Shown here in pieces: positions 43,864-55,245 of a DNA stretch of 64,000 nt. The position numbers and the translations under genes are program-made. Origin of the DNA: Symbiodinium natans (lineage: Eukaryota; Sar; Dinophyceae; Suessiales; Symbiodiniaceae); the NCBI GenBank assembly GCA_905221605.1, contig CAJNDS010002498.1, positions 310,001-374,000 of the forward strand, given 5' to 3'. Positions within the stretch are counted from its first letter, which is position 1; each line of letters opens with the position of its first letter. Below the pieces are notes generated by a model. That model was not told the DNA's origin and searched no databases. It saw only the letters and a program-made list of their open reading frames with translations.

Positions 43864-44942
43864 GTGAGTACATGTCAGCACAGCGCATTTTCAATGCCCT
43901 TCAGACACTTGCCAGACGCTTGCGAGACGCTTGCGAGAAACTGCGTGTGTTCCGAGCCATAGCTCCCTTGCTGAACGTTTCTATCAGGCAGCGGAAGTCT
44001 GCAGCTAGAGGCTCATCATGTACCGCTCCTCCGGTAACAGCCTTATTTCGTGCAGTCGTAGCTGCAGCTGGCGCCGTTTTGCAGTGTGGTCGTTTGTAGC
44101 TGCCGCTGAGGCATCACAGGGGCAGCCATCACTGATCAGGAGTTCTGAAAATACATTCAATAGGACTTCACGCCTCATGACGGTCTTTGTCAAGTAGTCA
44201 TGCAGGGGGGTTTTCTAAGTGGGAGAGCAGGCCAAGGGCCTGGGAAAGAAGTTCAAAGGGTGAGAGAGGTATATAACCATTCTACTCGGTAGCTCATCTC
44301 GGAACACACCCCGGCTTGAGCTTGACCGATTGTAATGATTGGCTTGACTTTGTGAGGTTCGGGCCTCTTTGGCTGCTTGCGTGGGGTTGTTGTGTTGGGG
44401 TTCCTTGTTTTGCTGTTTTGTTTCTGGCAGGCTCTTGTGTGTGCGCGCCTCGGACAGTTGCGACGCCTAAGAGACACATAAGGGGGGGCGGGGGGCTGGG
44501 GGGGGGGGGGGGGGGGGTGGCGCAGAACATGGCGCCACAGAGCGATTTCGCTGACTGGTTGGCTGTTGTAGTTTGCTGTATTCTTTTTGCGTGCATGAAG
44601 TGGGGACGATCCACTGCTGTCCTTCAGCTTCAGGCCCAGAGCGGGTGGGGGTGCCACCCTGACCCGTGCCCTTTGACTTGACGGAAAGAGAACATGCTGT
44701 AGGACCCTGCGCGTCCTGCAAAGATATCAGACGTGCTTTGAAGCCTTCATTCAAACGAATTTGGGCGTAGCATCATGTCCCATAGAGCGCCCACTGTGCG
44801 ACGACGTCGCGGGTCAGGCCGGGTCAGGAGACCCTGCCTGAATCCCCATGAAAGAAACCATGAACAGACAGCGTTTTGACTCATACTTCGCTGTAAAGCA
44901 AGATAGCAGGCTGCTATAGCACTTGCACGGCCCATACACACA
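43864..44942. other. No supported gene; interrupted poly-G
   Basis: Includes an interrupted G-run at 44482-44517 that creates Pro-rich and Gly-rich frames. Confidence 0.4.
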
Positions 44943-45052
44943 TATGGGGGTTTGCGAAAGTAGGGGTACCCTAAAAATGGACACCAAGTAGTAGGATTCC
45001 CTTATCATAAGGACCCCCCAATATGGTACCCCTAATTTCGTAAACCCCCATA
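44943..45052. mobile_element. Fold-back (inverted-repeat) element
   Basis: The left arm TATGGGGGTTTGCGAAAGTA, then GGGGTACC, pairs with the right arm GGTACCCCTAATTTCGTAAA, then CCCCCATA. The arms are 28 bases with two mismatches and the whole unit is 110 bp. It codes for nothing and looks like a small MITE or fold-back transposon. The flanks are CA/TA-rich, so a target duplication cannot be judged. Confidence 0.65.
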
Positions 45053-45059
45053 TACACTT

Positions 45060-45405
45060 ATATATACACACACACATGGACCTCGAGAAAGCAAACGTTC
45101 CAAGTTAGCAATTGCGGAACATGTGTCACTTTCAACACACATTGTAAGCATGTTGTCATGAGCTTGATGCTGCTTGTTGTGGTGCAAGGACTGCAGCCAC
45201 ACGGCTGCATGGAGGCCTGTAGGGCAGTTGGAGTCTGCTTGAGGGTCTGCAACTTCTCTGAAAGCGCATTTTGAAGATTGTTCACAAGAAGGTTATGCAG
45301 AGCCGTCAGGTCAGGTCTGGAGCTTAGCGGTGACTGCATGTGATGTGTATTGCTGCGGGGAGTGGCGACCGTGCGTTGTGCCTGAGTGGGCAGTGACAGC
45401 ATCAA
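45060..45405 (-). CDS. Candidate minus-strand gene, unknown protein
   Basis: A minus-strand ATG at 45405 opens 115 codons. Residues 1-92 are protein-like: MMLSLPTQAQRTVATPRSNT, DLTALHNLLVNNLQNALSEK, LQTLKQTPTALQASMQPCGC. A GTGACA donor may end the exon near 45130, because the remainder runs into a CA/TA repeat. The helical LxxLLxxxLQNAL segment is the main feature. No family was recognised, and neighbouring supported genes are on the + strand. Confidence 0.42.
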
Positions 45406-46303
45406 GTCGAATTCAAGAAAACAACATGTAAAAAGCTGATTACATCTGCCAAAGCATGAGATACGCTGACCTCTTGCATCAGTAAGCGGTTGATTCAGCC
45501 TGATGCAGCAATAGTCCCCAGACGTCCCTGATGTGAGTCAGCGCGCATGTGCCTGCAACCCGTCATGAGATAAGTGGTCGGTTGAAATTGCTGAACTCCA
45601 ATATGCACAGCACCCTGGCCATGTTTCACTACATCCTCTTCGGCCAGTCATAGCCCAGAGTCTGGATGCCCCGCTGCTTGAGCAGCGTATTTGGCTTCGG
45701 CAATGATTGTCACTTGGAATGCCGAAGCTCTTCTGGCTTTTTTTCACGGCATGAACCAGGACAGTCAGGCACTCCTTGTTGCTAGTACGCTGCATTAATC
45801 GTGCTCCTGCAGATGGTGCACTTGTAGCAGCAGCTGAGGTACGGTGGGGGCCTTTGTTGTCACATCAGGTGCATCATAGACATGTACGACAATCGAGGAC
45901 TAGTCGGACAAGTAGGCAGTTTAACGCACAGGCAAGAGATGCTATAGGCGTGGATGAGCCAGCTTTGCACAGCAGAACTACTCAGGTCTCTGGTGCACAT
46001 ATTGTGGATAGCATGGCTTGGACAAGGCCAGAAGCTGTGGCTAGGACTGAAATGGCCCTGGCCAGTCACCATTGTCAAGCCTGTCTTGTTGCTGGCCTTC
46101 TGAAAAGAAGCGAGAGAATGATGGCTAGGTAAATCAATAACAGATGTGTAGAACTTGCAGTGGGAGGTTGTTTGTAGCGGGCGTGGGCCTAGGCTGCAAG
46201 AGAGCACCGAGCAAGACGAGGCGCCGAAGTTGCCCTGGTTGAGCCTCCAGAGTTGTTTGGCACGTGTCACGTGTTGTTTTTTCTCCCTGTCCCATCTCGC
46301 CAG
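45406..46303. other. Gene-poor stretch
   Basis: A possible + exon ends at about 45838 (RAPADGALVAAAE before GTACGG). It may precede the terminal exon at 46304. Confidence 0.3.
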
Positions 46304-46450
46304 GCAGCCGGAAAAGCTGACTACTTCCTCGCGGTGCGGAGGGTCGCTGACTCCAGGCGGATCGGAGAGGTCGCAGTTAATGACGATTTCGACAACGCGT
46401 CTTCCTCAAACGAGGCCTGGATAGGCTCTTCTTGCCTCTGTACGGTCTAA
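46304..46450 (+). CDS. Candidate terminal exon, unknown protein
   Basis: After TCGCCAG the frame reads AAGKADYFLAVRRVADSRRI, GEVAVNDDFDNASSSNEAWI and GSSCLCTV, then TAA at 46448. Codon use is protein-like and the acceptor is good. No family was recognised. Confidence 0.45.
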   Translation, partial: AAGKADYFLAVRRVADSRRIGEVAVNDDFDNASSSNEAWIGSSCLCTV

Positions 46451-46657
46451 TTAGAGTCTAGACTCTATACGAGAATGCGGGGCGTTTTTGAATTTTTGTG
46501 CAGCGATAGCCTCACTGCGTTAAGTAGATGCAACCAAAACTTCGGCCACTACGGTGCTCCATGCTCCCTTACGTTCAAGAACTTGCTTTCCTCCTAGGAT
46601 GATCCGAGGGCTTGCAGAATCTTGTAGGCTTAAGGAATTGTATCTCTTGACATAAAA

Positions 46658-49600
46658 ATGTGCAGAATGTGCACAGTACTGCCATGTGGCCAGGCAGATG
46701 ACAATGTTAATGACTCAAACATCACAGAAACTCGAACTACAACTACAACAGCTACAGCTACAGCCTCCACGACCACTTCCATATCACTCCTTGCAGCGCG
46801 CATTTCTGGACATTTTGACTTTGTAGCAGACCGGGTGGATGATGAAGCCGTGGAGCTTGCCAGCGAAGTTAGCTTGTCTGAAGCCTTGGGCGTAGCCGTC
46901 TGGCAGTTGAATGTGACAGTGCTTCCCACAGAGAATTCTTGGCACGTGTTGTACACGGTCGACCTCGGCGCTGAGTTCCGACACGTTCTTGTTGCGGGTC
47001 ACCGGGTGCTGGTGGACAGCAGCAGTTTCCAAGCCATCTTGTCACAGGAGCTTGCCAGAAGAAGTACTTCTCCGCAGAGGGTGACTGAGACTTTCAATCT
47101 TCTTGTCTTTGCCGCACTCCAAATCCAGGAGATTGATCCAGCTATCCTAAACTCAACATCCACCACTGCAACCTCGCTGACGCAGACGACCACTACAACA
47201 ACTCAAACCGTCCTAGTGTCACTCAAACTCTTGTCCGCCACAGTGCGAGAGCCTTTCAATTCAGTGCTCTTTGGGTTCAATGTGCCAGCCCGCTTTACCG
47301 CTCCTTCGGACGGCACAGGCTGTCGCCCTGCAGCGTTTTCAACCCAAACCTGGGAGTCGCTTGGACATCTTCCTCATTGCCGATGGGTGAATGCCAGCCA
47401 GCTGGAAATCAGATTTGGCAAGGGCGCAACGGCACAGTTGGGACAGATCCTCGTAACTTCTCCGGCCGGCTTTGAGCCCATGGGAAATGTAGCATTTTTG
47501 GATTCGCCGCCATTTCAAGCTGTGCTGGAGGCAGAAGCAATGGGGCGAGTCACGCCCCGCCTCTCGCATCCAACTGCAGTTCAGTCCTGCAGTCGCGTGA
47601 CTTTCTCGATCCTGGGGTCCAGAGGAGGTGCAGGACGTCCCCTACAGGTGAAGTGGTCCATTAACCTTCCAACCTTCACGGTGGTGAGAGACTCTCTACA
47701 GGCGATGGTCGATGCCGCAAATGCTGAAGGTTCCCGTGCCCTCGAGTTTCCGCCAGAAAATTTCTCAGTGGCCGTACAGCGGGCCCGCATTGTACTTGGC
47801 GAAATTTCATATGCAAAGGTTCCGATCCATGTGAACATCACCGCTCAGGTCTCCAACTGGCTTGGTGCAACAACCAGCGCCTCAGGCATGGTGACTGTCC
47901 TTAAGGAGGAGGAGCCTCTGCCTGTCTTGGTGGCTACTTCACCTAAGGTTCAGCATGTTTCGACTCAGGAGGAGACCATATTCAGCATCATGACGCTGTC
48001 CAACAAGCTGTCGGAATGTGTTGACCCTCTGAACACCAGTTCGCTGAACGTGAAGGTGGAGTGGGAGTATAAACCTGATGCCGGCAGGATCTGGCACAGC
48101 CTGCAGACGGTGCAGAATCTGACTGATATCTCCAACGCACCGAACACCCTCAGGTTTGCGCCGTTCACTTTTCCACCCAACACAGCCCACCAATTCAGAG
48201 TGCTCGTCCAGTATGAAGGCACAACTGTGATGAGACGGCCGAATATTACTTTCAATCTAACAGTGGCTTCAAGGCAGCCACCCGTGGCGAAAATTCAGGG
48301 CCCAAGCGAGGTCGGCGCCAGCTGCCCTTTTGTGTTGAATGCATCGCAATCTCGGGATGACTGGACGCGGGATGCCGAGTTGGTGTTCAACTGGTCCTGC
48401 GCCCCGCTTGACGGTGCTGGAAGCTGCAATGTGCAAAACTTTGCCGAAGGGAACTTTGCTAGAGCAGATGGCAGTGGTGTGAATGGTGCGCTGATGAACG
48501 TACATGGTGGTCAACTCGCTACAGAGCTTTGAGCAGCACTGGTGCCGTATGCAGGCTACCCCTGGACCTCTATCTTTCTTTTGCCCGCAAGTAAGAGTTC
48601 CGGCATTGGAAAGCGTAGCATTTGCAGCATGGAGCCTTCGGATTCTCCGTGCGCTGCTAATTTATCAAGTACTCATGTGTCAGCCAAGGGCCGCTACATA
48701 TTTGGGCTATCGGTGAGTCGGCAGTCGGATTCACTTGCAGATGCAGGAAACGCAACAATTGAAGTGCGGGTGGTTGCAGGCCCTTGTCAATCAGCATCAC
48801 TCTGTTCCCCTATCCCAGTCCTAAAAGGATGATGAACTCCGTGCAGTGTTGAGGCGAGCACATCACTCTTGCCCGTGTCAGGTGCCAGGCCTGCAATTTC
48901 CATCGCAGTTCCATGGGAGACGGAAGCGGGAGCTACCCAGCACCGCATTGATTTGATAGGTGGGTCGTACAAAAGGCATCCGATCGGTTCATGGGATGCT
49001 TGCAGCGAAACTTCGAGTAGACATGGGAAGTGTGAGAGGGATCATGCCAAGGTTTCGGTGGCTTCCGATGTGGGAATGCTTGGGATGGTCACCGCACATG
49101 TGGACCAGACGCGAGGGTGCAGTGTGCTGGGAGCTCAGACATCGTTACCTCCAAGTGCCATAATGTGTTGGAGGACCCATACCACATGACAGCTGCATCG
49201 CAGCCATCAGGAGACATGTTGCATTGCAAGAGCCTCTGCGAAGGTTGCAGTTTTGCGAACGGAGCATGTTCCATTACAATCTCTTGCTGCTTGATCGGTT
49301 GTTTCGTTGTTTTCGCCCGCCGGGTGCCTGCACAGCACGTACTATCTTACTTGCACGATCATGTGTTATGGAATCGTTTTTCCCGTAGCAGAGCCCATGA
49401 CTTGATGCCGGGCCAAACTCAGAAACACCTTGGGCAGGGTTTGCCATGACAATTGACGTTGAAGGGTTTTTTTGTGTTCAAGCTCGAATTCCTCAGCACC
49501 CCTGGACTTGCCAAGTTGCTGAGGTATGACGACTGCCTGATTCAGCAAGCAACTCCCTCCCCCTCCCCCGGCCCCCCCGCCCATGCACATATGAAGCGTC

Positions 49601-52600
49601 TGTCAGCGCTGCTTCACGAGGCCAAGCACTTGGGCATCTCGGTTCCTGCTGGTGGAGCATGTGGCGCCGTTTGAGGTTCTAGCGCTTCTTGACAGGGTGT
49701 GCGGTGTGCTGCAGAGCATGGTTCGGTGCAAGCATTGGCATGTTGAAGCTGTCATGTTTTTTTGCTGTATGTTCTTTGTAGTGCGACGAGGTTTTTGGCC
49801 TTCTTCACCACGACATCCACGACAATGTCCACAACGACAACGCAGACGACCACAACGACGTCGACCACTAGTGTGACGACCACATCGACAACCGAGATGT
49901 GGGACAACGAATCTCTGAGTGAGGGCCGGAATGTTTCAGACTCTGACATCGTGGGTGACGAGGAGGATGAAGTTGAGGATGACAATGGCTCGCTTGGCGA
50001 TTGGCAAAACATCTCAACTGACGGTGTCATGACGGACCCAGAAAGGCTGACCTTTGCCACCAATGACTTTCCAAGAGGTCTTCTGACCCCGGGACGGCTC
50101 TACTCCTATGCGATCATCTTTGCAGATGCCGATGAACTTGCTGCACTGGAAGGGAACGATACATCAGATCTCGAGTCGCTCTCGAGGATCGACTCGGTGG
50201 CCCTGGCAGTCTCGGCAGCTTGGACTCAGAATGTTCTTGGAGTCTTAGAAGTGACGCAGATGCTGTTTAGATGCTGTGAAGTTGCTGAGTCCTTTGCAGA
50301 AACATTCTGGAATTCACATGCTTGACAGCAAGGTCCCATTTCAGGCCGATTCGCCACCGAGCAGAGGTAGGGTAATCGTCGCCCCGTTGTTGGGCCAAGC
50401 ACCTTTTTGTGGCATCTGGACATGTTTTCGATTGTTTTCGGGCACTGGGCGGAGTCCTGCCGGCCTTTTCTTCTAGCTCAGGCACTGGTGACAACTTTCA
50501 GAATTGCCACTGCAGATTGGGAGGATGAGGACCCGAGGTTTGAAGCCCTCTGATCCAGTTTCACCTAGTTGTTTGACCAGGACGCAGAGCTGGAGTACGC
50601 CTTCTACCGCTTTCCTGTCAAGGGGACGGGTGGGCTGCAAGAAGCCGTGAAGTCGTAGCATCATATACCCATTGATCCTGCAGCGACCGGCAGGGCTGCA
50701 AGTGTTCTGATCACTTGTGGATTTTGAAGGCGGCGCACATGTCAACACAACAATGTAGGCTCGACTGGCCCATGGAGTCAGCGGCCTGCCTGAAAGGAGC
50801 GATGGGCCCAGTCCGGAAGGTGAAGGCTTTGAGAGTTGGATGCATAGCTTCGAGATGCCGGACATAGAGCTTTGCCTCCATATCGCTGGCTTCATTGTGA
50901 GCATTTGTGAGCCCTCCTCATCACTTTGCCTGTCTGTTCTAAGGAATGGAACGATGCTTCGCACCCATCACACTGGCGCAAGCAGGGAGGTTGCTCGCCC
51001 GCACCATGTAAGGGGTGACCGTCACGCTACATCACGCGCAGCGGAATCGAAGATCGAGCGTTGGATCGAGTCTCGACATGTCTCGGTTGTGCATGAGTCA
51101 GACTTTCATTGCTGAGCAGTGAGCTCGTGCAAGAACGAGGCGTGTTGATGAGATCTTTCTCCACAACGCCAACTTTGGAAGAGATGCGCCTGCCAGCAGG
51201 GGCATTCTATGTAATCGTCAGGGCGAGGGACAGCACAAATGCTGTAGGCACTGAGTTTCTTGCGGCACCATTGGTCACTGCGGTCGCTGATGTTGATGAG
51301 AGCAGCATGGTAGAGCTCCTTGATGCAGCGCAGAGCAGCAACGATGCCAATTCGATCATCAATGCAGTTGATACTGTGGTTTCGTCGGCCCATACAGCTT
51401 CAGAGGACACAGCGCAGCTGTCTCTGCAGTTGCTCCTGCAAGCCACTGCCCTCCTGACTTCTCCGGAGGTTGCGACGAAGTGCGTAGAAGTAGTGACCGC
51501 AGTCCTGATCGGCGTTTGGAACGGTGGTCACACAGTGGAAGGTGCTACTCTGCAGAGTGCCAGCCTTGCCATTGACGGTGCCTTGGATGCCTTGGACATG
51601 GTCAGCACAGATGCAGCGGAGAAAGGACAGCTTGTACTGGAGGGAATCGGCACCATCGGGGCAGCAACTGTAGCAACCGCCCAGAGTCTGGACACAAGGG
51701 ATAGTGCACGATTGACGGCACAAGTCGACAGCCTCACAGCGAAGCTTGCTTCCAGGATGCTCTCCCAGTTGGGCCAAGGCCTAGTGCAACAGGTGAATGC
51801 AGGCGATGCAACTGGCACAGGGGGTGGCTCCGGCCTCAAGGTAGGCAAGCTTGGAAGGCTTGCCAGTCCCAACGTTCGCCGCTTGAACTCCGTTAGCTGC
51901 TCGGATGCTTCCAAGTTGATGGAGCTGTCGGTGCTCCAGATGGTTCATCCCCTGCTGGCCTCTGACTTTGACAGCGCTACCCCCTCGCTTCCAGCATCTG
52001 GGCCGAACGTGGAGTTTCAAGATGGCGTATGGCGATCCACAAACATGTACACCTGGGCCAATCCTGCCTTGGGCGTGAATGTTCATGTGCCAGCAGACGC
52101 AACCATCCGGAGCTTTACAGCTAGTGCATGCGGAGGCCCTGTCACACTTTTCAACTTGTCGGACCCTCTGCATGTTCGACTCACTCTGCCACCGCCGGGA
52201 TCCCCGCCAACTGGATACTTTCTGATGCCTGCCTGTGCTAAGTGGCATGAAGCCGACAGTGCCTGGAAGATGGAGGACTTGCAGGTGCAGGACGTGGAGA
52301 CAGCGACCATGCAGCTAACCTGCGTTTCCTACGAGGGCACTGGCGTCTACACGGCTTTCCACTCCCCAACACCAGAGCCCACCTCAACGTCCACGACTTC
52401 AACAGCTTCAGCAACGACATCGACGAGCTCCACGGCGACATGGACGTCTAGCACAGCCACCAGACCGCTGACAGTAACTGTGTCTTCCAGGACGATTACC
52501 TCTACGAGCGTGGTTTGGTGGGCGACTGCAGTCACGACCCTGGATATGAACGTCCCCTTCTGCAGCATCTCGACTCAATGGCTTAGCTGTCGTAGCTGTC

Positions 52601-53726
52601 GTAGCTGTCTTGGCAGAGTCCGGGTCCCGAGGCGAGTCTGTGATGCCTCCGTCGCCTCCAGGAGCAGCGCCCTTCACTTGTTATGGGCCCCGTCGGGCAT
52701 CTCGGCATGGCGCAGGTCACAAAAAGAAGTTGTGGTCGAAGTTGTGGTCCCATGTTTGTAGCCCTGTGCGCTGCTTTTGCTCATGCTCTTGTTCTCTCGT
52801 ACTGGGAAATTAGAGGCACTCTGCAGCCACAGTAATTTATGTTTGCTTCCACCGATAAGGTCGGCCAGGAATGTCGTGCTAAATGTGATCCTGATCCGTT
52901 GAAAACAGAGACTGCTGCAATATCATGTCGGGCAGACCCTTTGACCGGCACTTTGAGTTGGGCCTTCTCGGCGGTCTGCCCATCCCCCACAGCTGCTCGG
53001 ACGCATCATTGGGTTGAATTGGCCGTCATGGGGCTGTTCATCTGATCCTTTTGCTTGCTGCAGGAGATGCCACTCGTTGTCACGACTGAGACGCCAACGA
53101 CCAACTTTGAAGTCATGAACACATATGGCATCATTGCAATTGCCACCCTCGCGTTGTTCTTGTGCATGGCTCTTTGCTGCTCACTGTCGTGGCATTTTCG
53201 GGCAGCAGGACTGGCAAAGGCGAGCCGTGTGGCACCCGATGTGCCGCAGAAACCCTCTGAAGTGTCAGATCGGTCGCTGGCCTCACAAAAGTCTGTAAGA
53301 ACAGCATCGGATCAGCTACTGTTCCAGACATGGGCAGTCGAGAGCGCCAAGTGCTTGCCGTCCCCGACCTTCCGCAACAAATCCGAGCCGACACAGCCTG
53401 CCCGACCCGGTGCGGATGACGAGCCGTATGAGCCTCCAGCACATGCAGGTGACCTTCACACGCTCACTGTTGAAGGAAGCTTCTGGGATTGGGCCAAGGA
53501 ATGGTCCCATGCCTCCATCGTGCAGGTGGCTGTGCCTGATCCAGCATTGCAGCTATCCGAGCAGGTGCCGGCTCCGGATGAGGATGCAGACGGAGAGATG
53601 GAGGAAGAGGAGGAAGAGGATGACGTGGGTGAGATGGTGATGGCGCAAGCTTTGCTTCTGCAGAACATCGGTTCCGACTCAGAATCTCCGAGGTCGCCAA
53701 ATGATCCAAAGGCATTGACGATGTAA
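46658..53726 (+). CDS. REJ/GPS-type single-pass surface protein
   Basis: This is a large multi-exon gene related to the extracellular part of polycystin-1-like proteins. Exon 46658-48499 has a Thr-rich start (TETRTTTTTATATA), many N-glycosylation sites and the REJ-like core PPVAKIQGPSEVGASCPFVL with ELVFNWSC. Then come 48596-48827 (HVSAKGRYIFGLSV), 48882-48959, about 49800-50250 (Thr repeats, acidic stretch, LTFATNDFPRGLLTPGRLYS), 50516-50552 and 50581-50654 (WEDEDPRFEA; DAELEYAFYRF), about 51120-52549 (REJ end; helical stalk; CAKWHEADSAWKMEDLQVQD with LTCVSYEGTGVYTAF, a GPS/GAIN-like end) and 53065-53726. The last exon holds one membrane segment, YGIIAIATLALFLCMALCCS, and a Glu-rich cytoplasmic tail, then TAA. 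The multi-pass polycystin part is absent. Exon edges between 49 and 51 kb are tentative, and the start may lie further upstream. Confidence 0.78.
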
Positions 53727-53747
53727 AGGGCACACAGTCTTCGCAAC

Positions 53748-54007
53748 TTACCAGTAGCATCCCGAGTTCTTGGGCAGAACGGGGTGCCTCATGGTGCCAC
53801 CCTCAAAGGGTTCGCACTTCTCGTTCGGAGCCATCCTGCAGGGATCGAGCCTCCATGAGCCTCCACCGGGCGCAGATTTAAAACACGTGGAAGCGGAGTT
53901 GAAGCGACCCATGATGAGGCGATCAGGGGCGCTTCCTGGCATTGTGTCCTTCACATTCAGGTCGTACCTCCAGGGGCCAGCAGCAAGCAGCCGCCCTTGA
54001 TGCTCCT
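53748..54007 (-). CDS. Terminal exon of a convergent minus-strand gene
   Basis: On the minus strand, an AAAAGCAG acceptor is followed by EHQGRLLAAGPWRYDLNVKD, TMPGSAPDRLIMGRFNSAST, CFKSAPGGGSWRLDPCRMAP, NEKCEPFEGGTMRHPVLPKN and SGCYW, with TAA at 53748. Third positions are strongly C/G biased, so the strand assignment is good. The gene ends 21 bp from the stop of the REJ-type gene, tail to tail. A minus-strand continuation at 54045-54125 (FRVTWRFDAVPGCFKKPSSS) is possible. The + reading there (GIDEEGFLKHPGTASNRQVT, between AG and GT) is an alternative. No family was recognised. Confidence 0.6.
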
Positions 54008-54129
54008 CTGCTTTTTTTGAGCTTTGCATATCCTTGTGTCCCTTGCCACACAGGAATTGACGAAGAAGGTTTCTTGAAACATCCCGGAACTGCATCGAAT
54101 CGCCAGGTCACCCGGAAGGGCTTCGAACC

Positions 54130-54754
54130 CAAGCACGGTCCCCTGCGATGTGAACTGAATTCAGCTCTGCTTTACTGTGTTGAACAGTTTTTGACTACTT
54201 CTCACTTCCGCAGCAGGCACAAGGCCGGTGATACAAGTGACACCAGCACCCGCATCCTCGCAGCCCGAAGCAGTCAGAAGCTGAGCTTTGCCGAGCGCGA
54301 ACTGAATTCCGATTCATTCTGTGTGGCTCAGCTTACTCATCTTTCCGATCCTTCCTTTCCCTGCTGCCACATTGTCAGGTCTGCCAATCAGCTGTGAGGC
54401 AGATCGTGGTGTGATGTAGATACATGTAGCCGAGTCGAGGTCTCTTCGACGAGTCTTGTAGTGTCGTTGATGCTGTCAGGTCTGCAAGTGATGAGGCGCT
54501 TCGGCACTCCGTCTTGGGCTCGAATGTGCTTGGAGTTTTCTGCACTTGTCTAGGCAACGATGCATGCACAAGAAGGCCGTGGCGAGTACGACCTTTGCCA
54601 GCTTTGAAAGGTTTAGAACACGGTAACTACTGCGTAGTGCCAGTTTATGACATGTGCTCATGTAGTTGTGGGGGTGGGGTTGGTAGATTTTGCGTCATCC
54701 ATTCTTCGTGACCGTACTACTGGCCCAGCCCACTGCCCCCTGTTTCCCGCTCCC
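54130..54754. other. No supported gene
   Basis: Short unsupported frames only. Confidence 0.35.
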
Positions 54755-55215
54755 AGAGAGTCGCACCGAGCGTCCCCGGGCCCTGGAGTGCCCGTAGAGA
54801 CTGCCGCCGAGTATCTCTGGAGCAGAGCCCTGCCAAGTATCTTCCCTGGTGCGCCCACCCGGCGGGTATCCCTGAAGCGCCCACCCCCAAACGAATCCCG
54901 CCGACTAACCTCCAGAGAATCTCTGCAGTGTCCAATCCCGCAGAGTACCCCTGCAGGCCTTAAAGTGCCGTCTCCAGGAGAATAACTGTTGCAAAATTCA
55001 GGTTTGGCTGTAGGGTGGGGATGATCGATGCACAAAGTTCCCGACCTTCGGTGTGGGTGCGTCCTTGGAAGAGAAGCCAGAAGGTTTCGCCGGGTATCTC
55101 TGGAGTGCTCACCCCCTGCACCCTACAGTCACTACAGTCACTACAGCCCATCCCTGGAGTGCCCACCCCAAAAAAGGCCCACGAAAGGTCCTGCCAAGTA
55201 TCCTTGAGAATTTCG
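54755..55215. repeat. Degenerate repeat related to 4864-4975
   Basis: Blocks such as CCCTGGAGTGCCC, GAGTATC(T/C)CTGGAG, GCGCCCACCC and CCAAGTATC(T/C)T recur irregularly. A tandem CAGTCACTA lies near 55130. The spacer GTAGGGTGGGGATG at 55010 resembles GAGGGTGGGGATG at 4974 beside the first copy, so this is a dispersed family. Confidence 0.65.
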
Positions 55216-55245
55216 GGGCGAGGTATCCTAACACATCGGGTGGTC

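Noticed and set aside
48281-48403. Reading the REJ core as a bacterial PKD or adhesin domain
   Set aside because: The PPVAKI...G...A..S.D..LVFNWSC pattern, the later GPS-like cysteines and the intron structure fit a eukaryotic REJ-type protein better.
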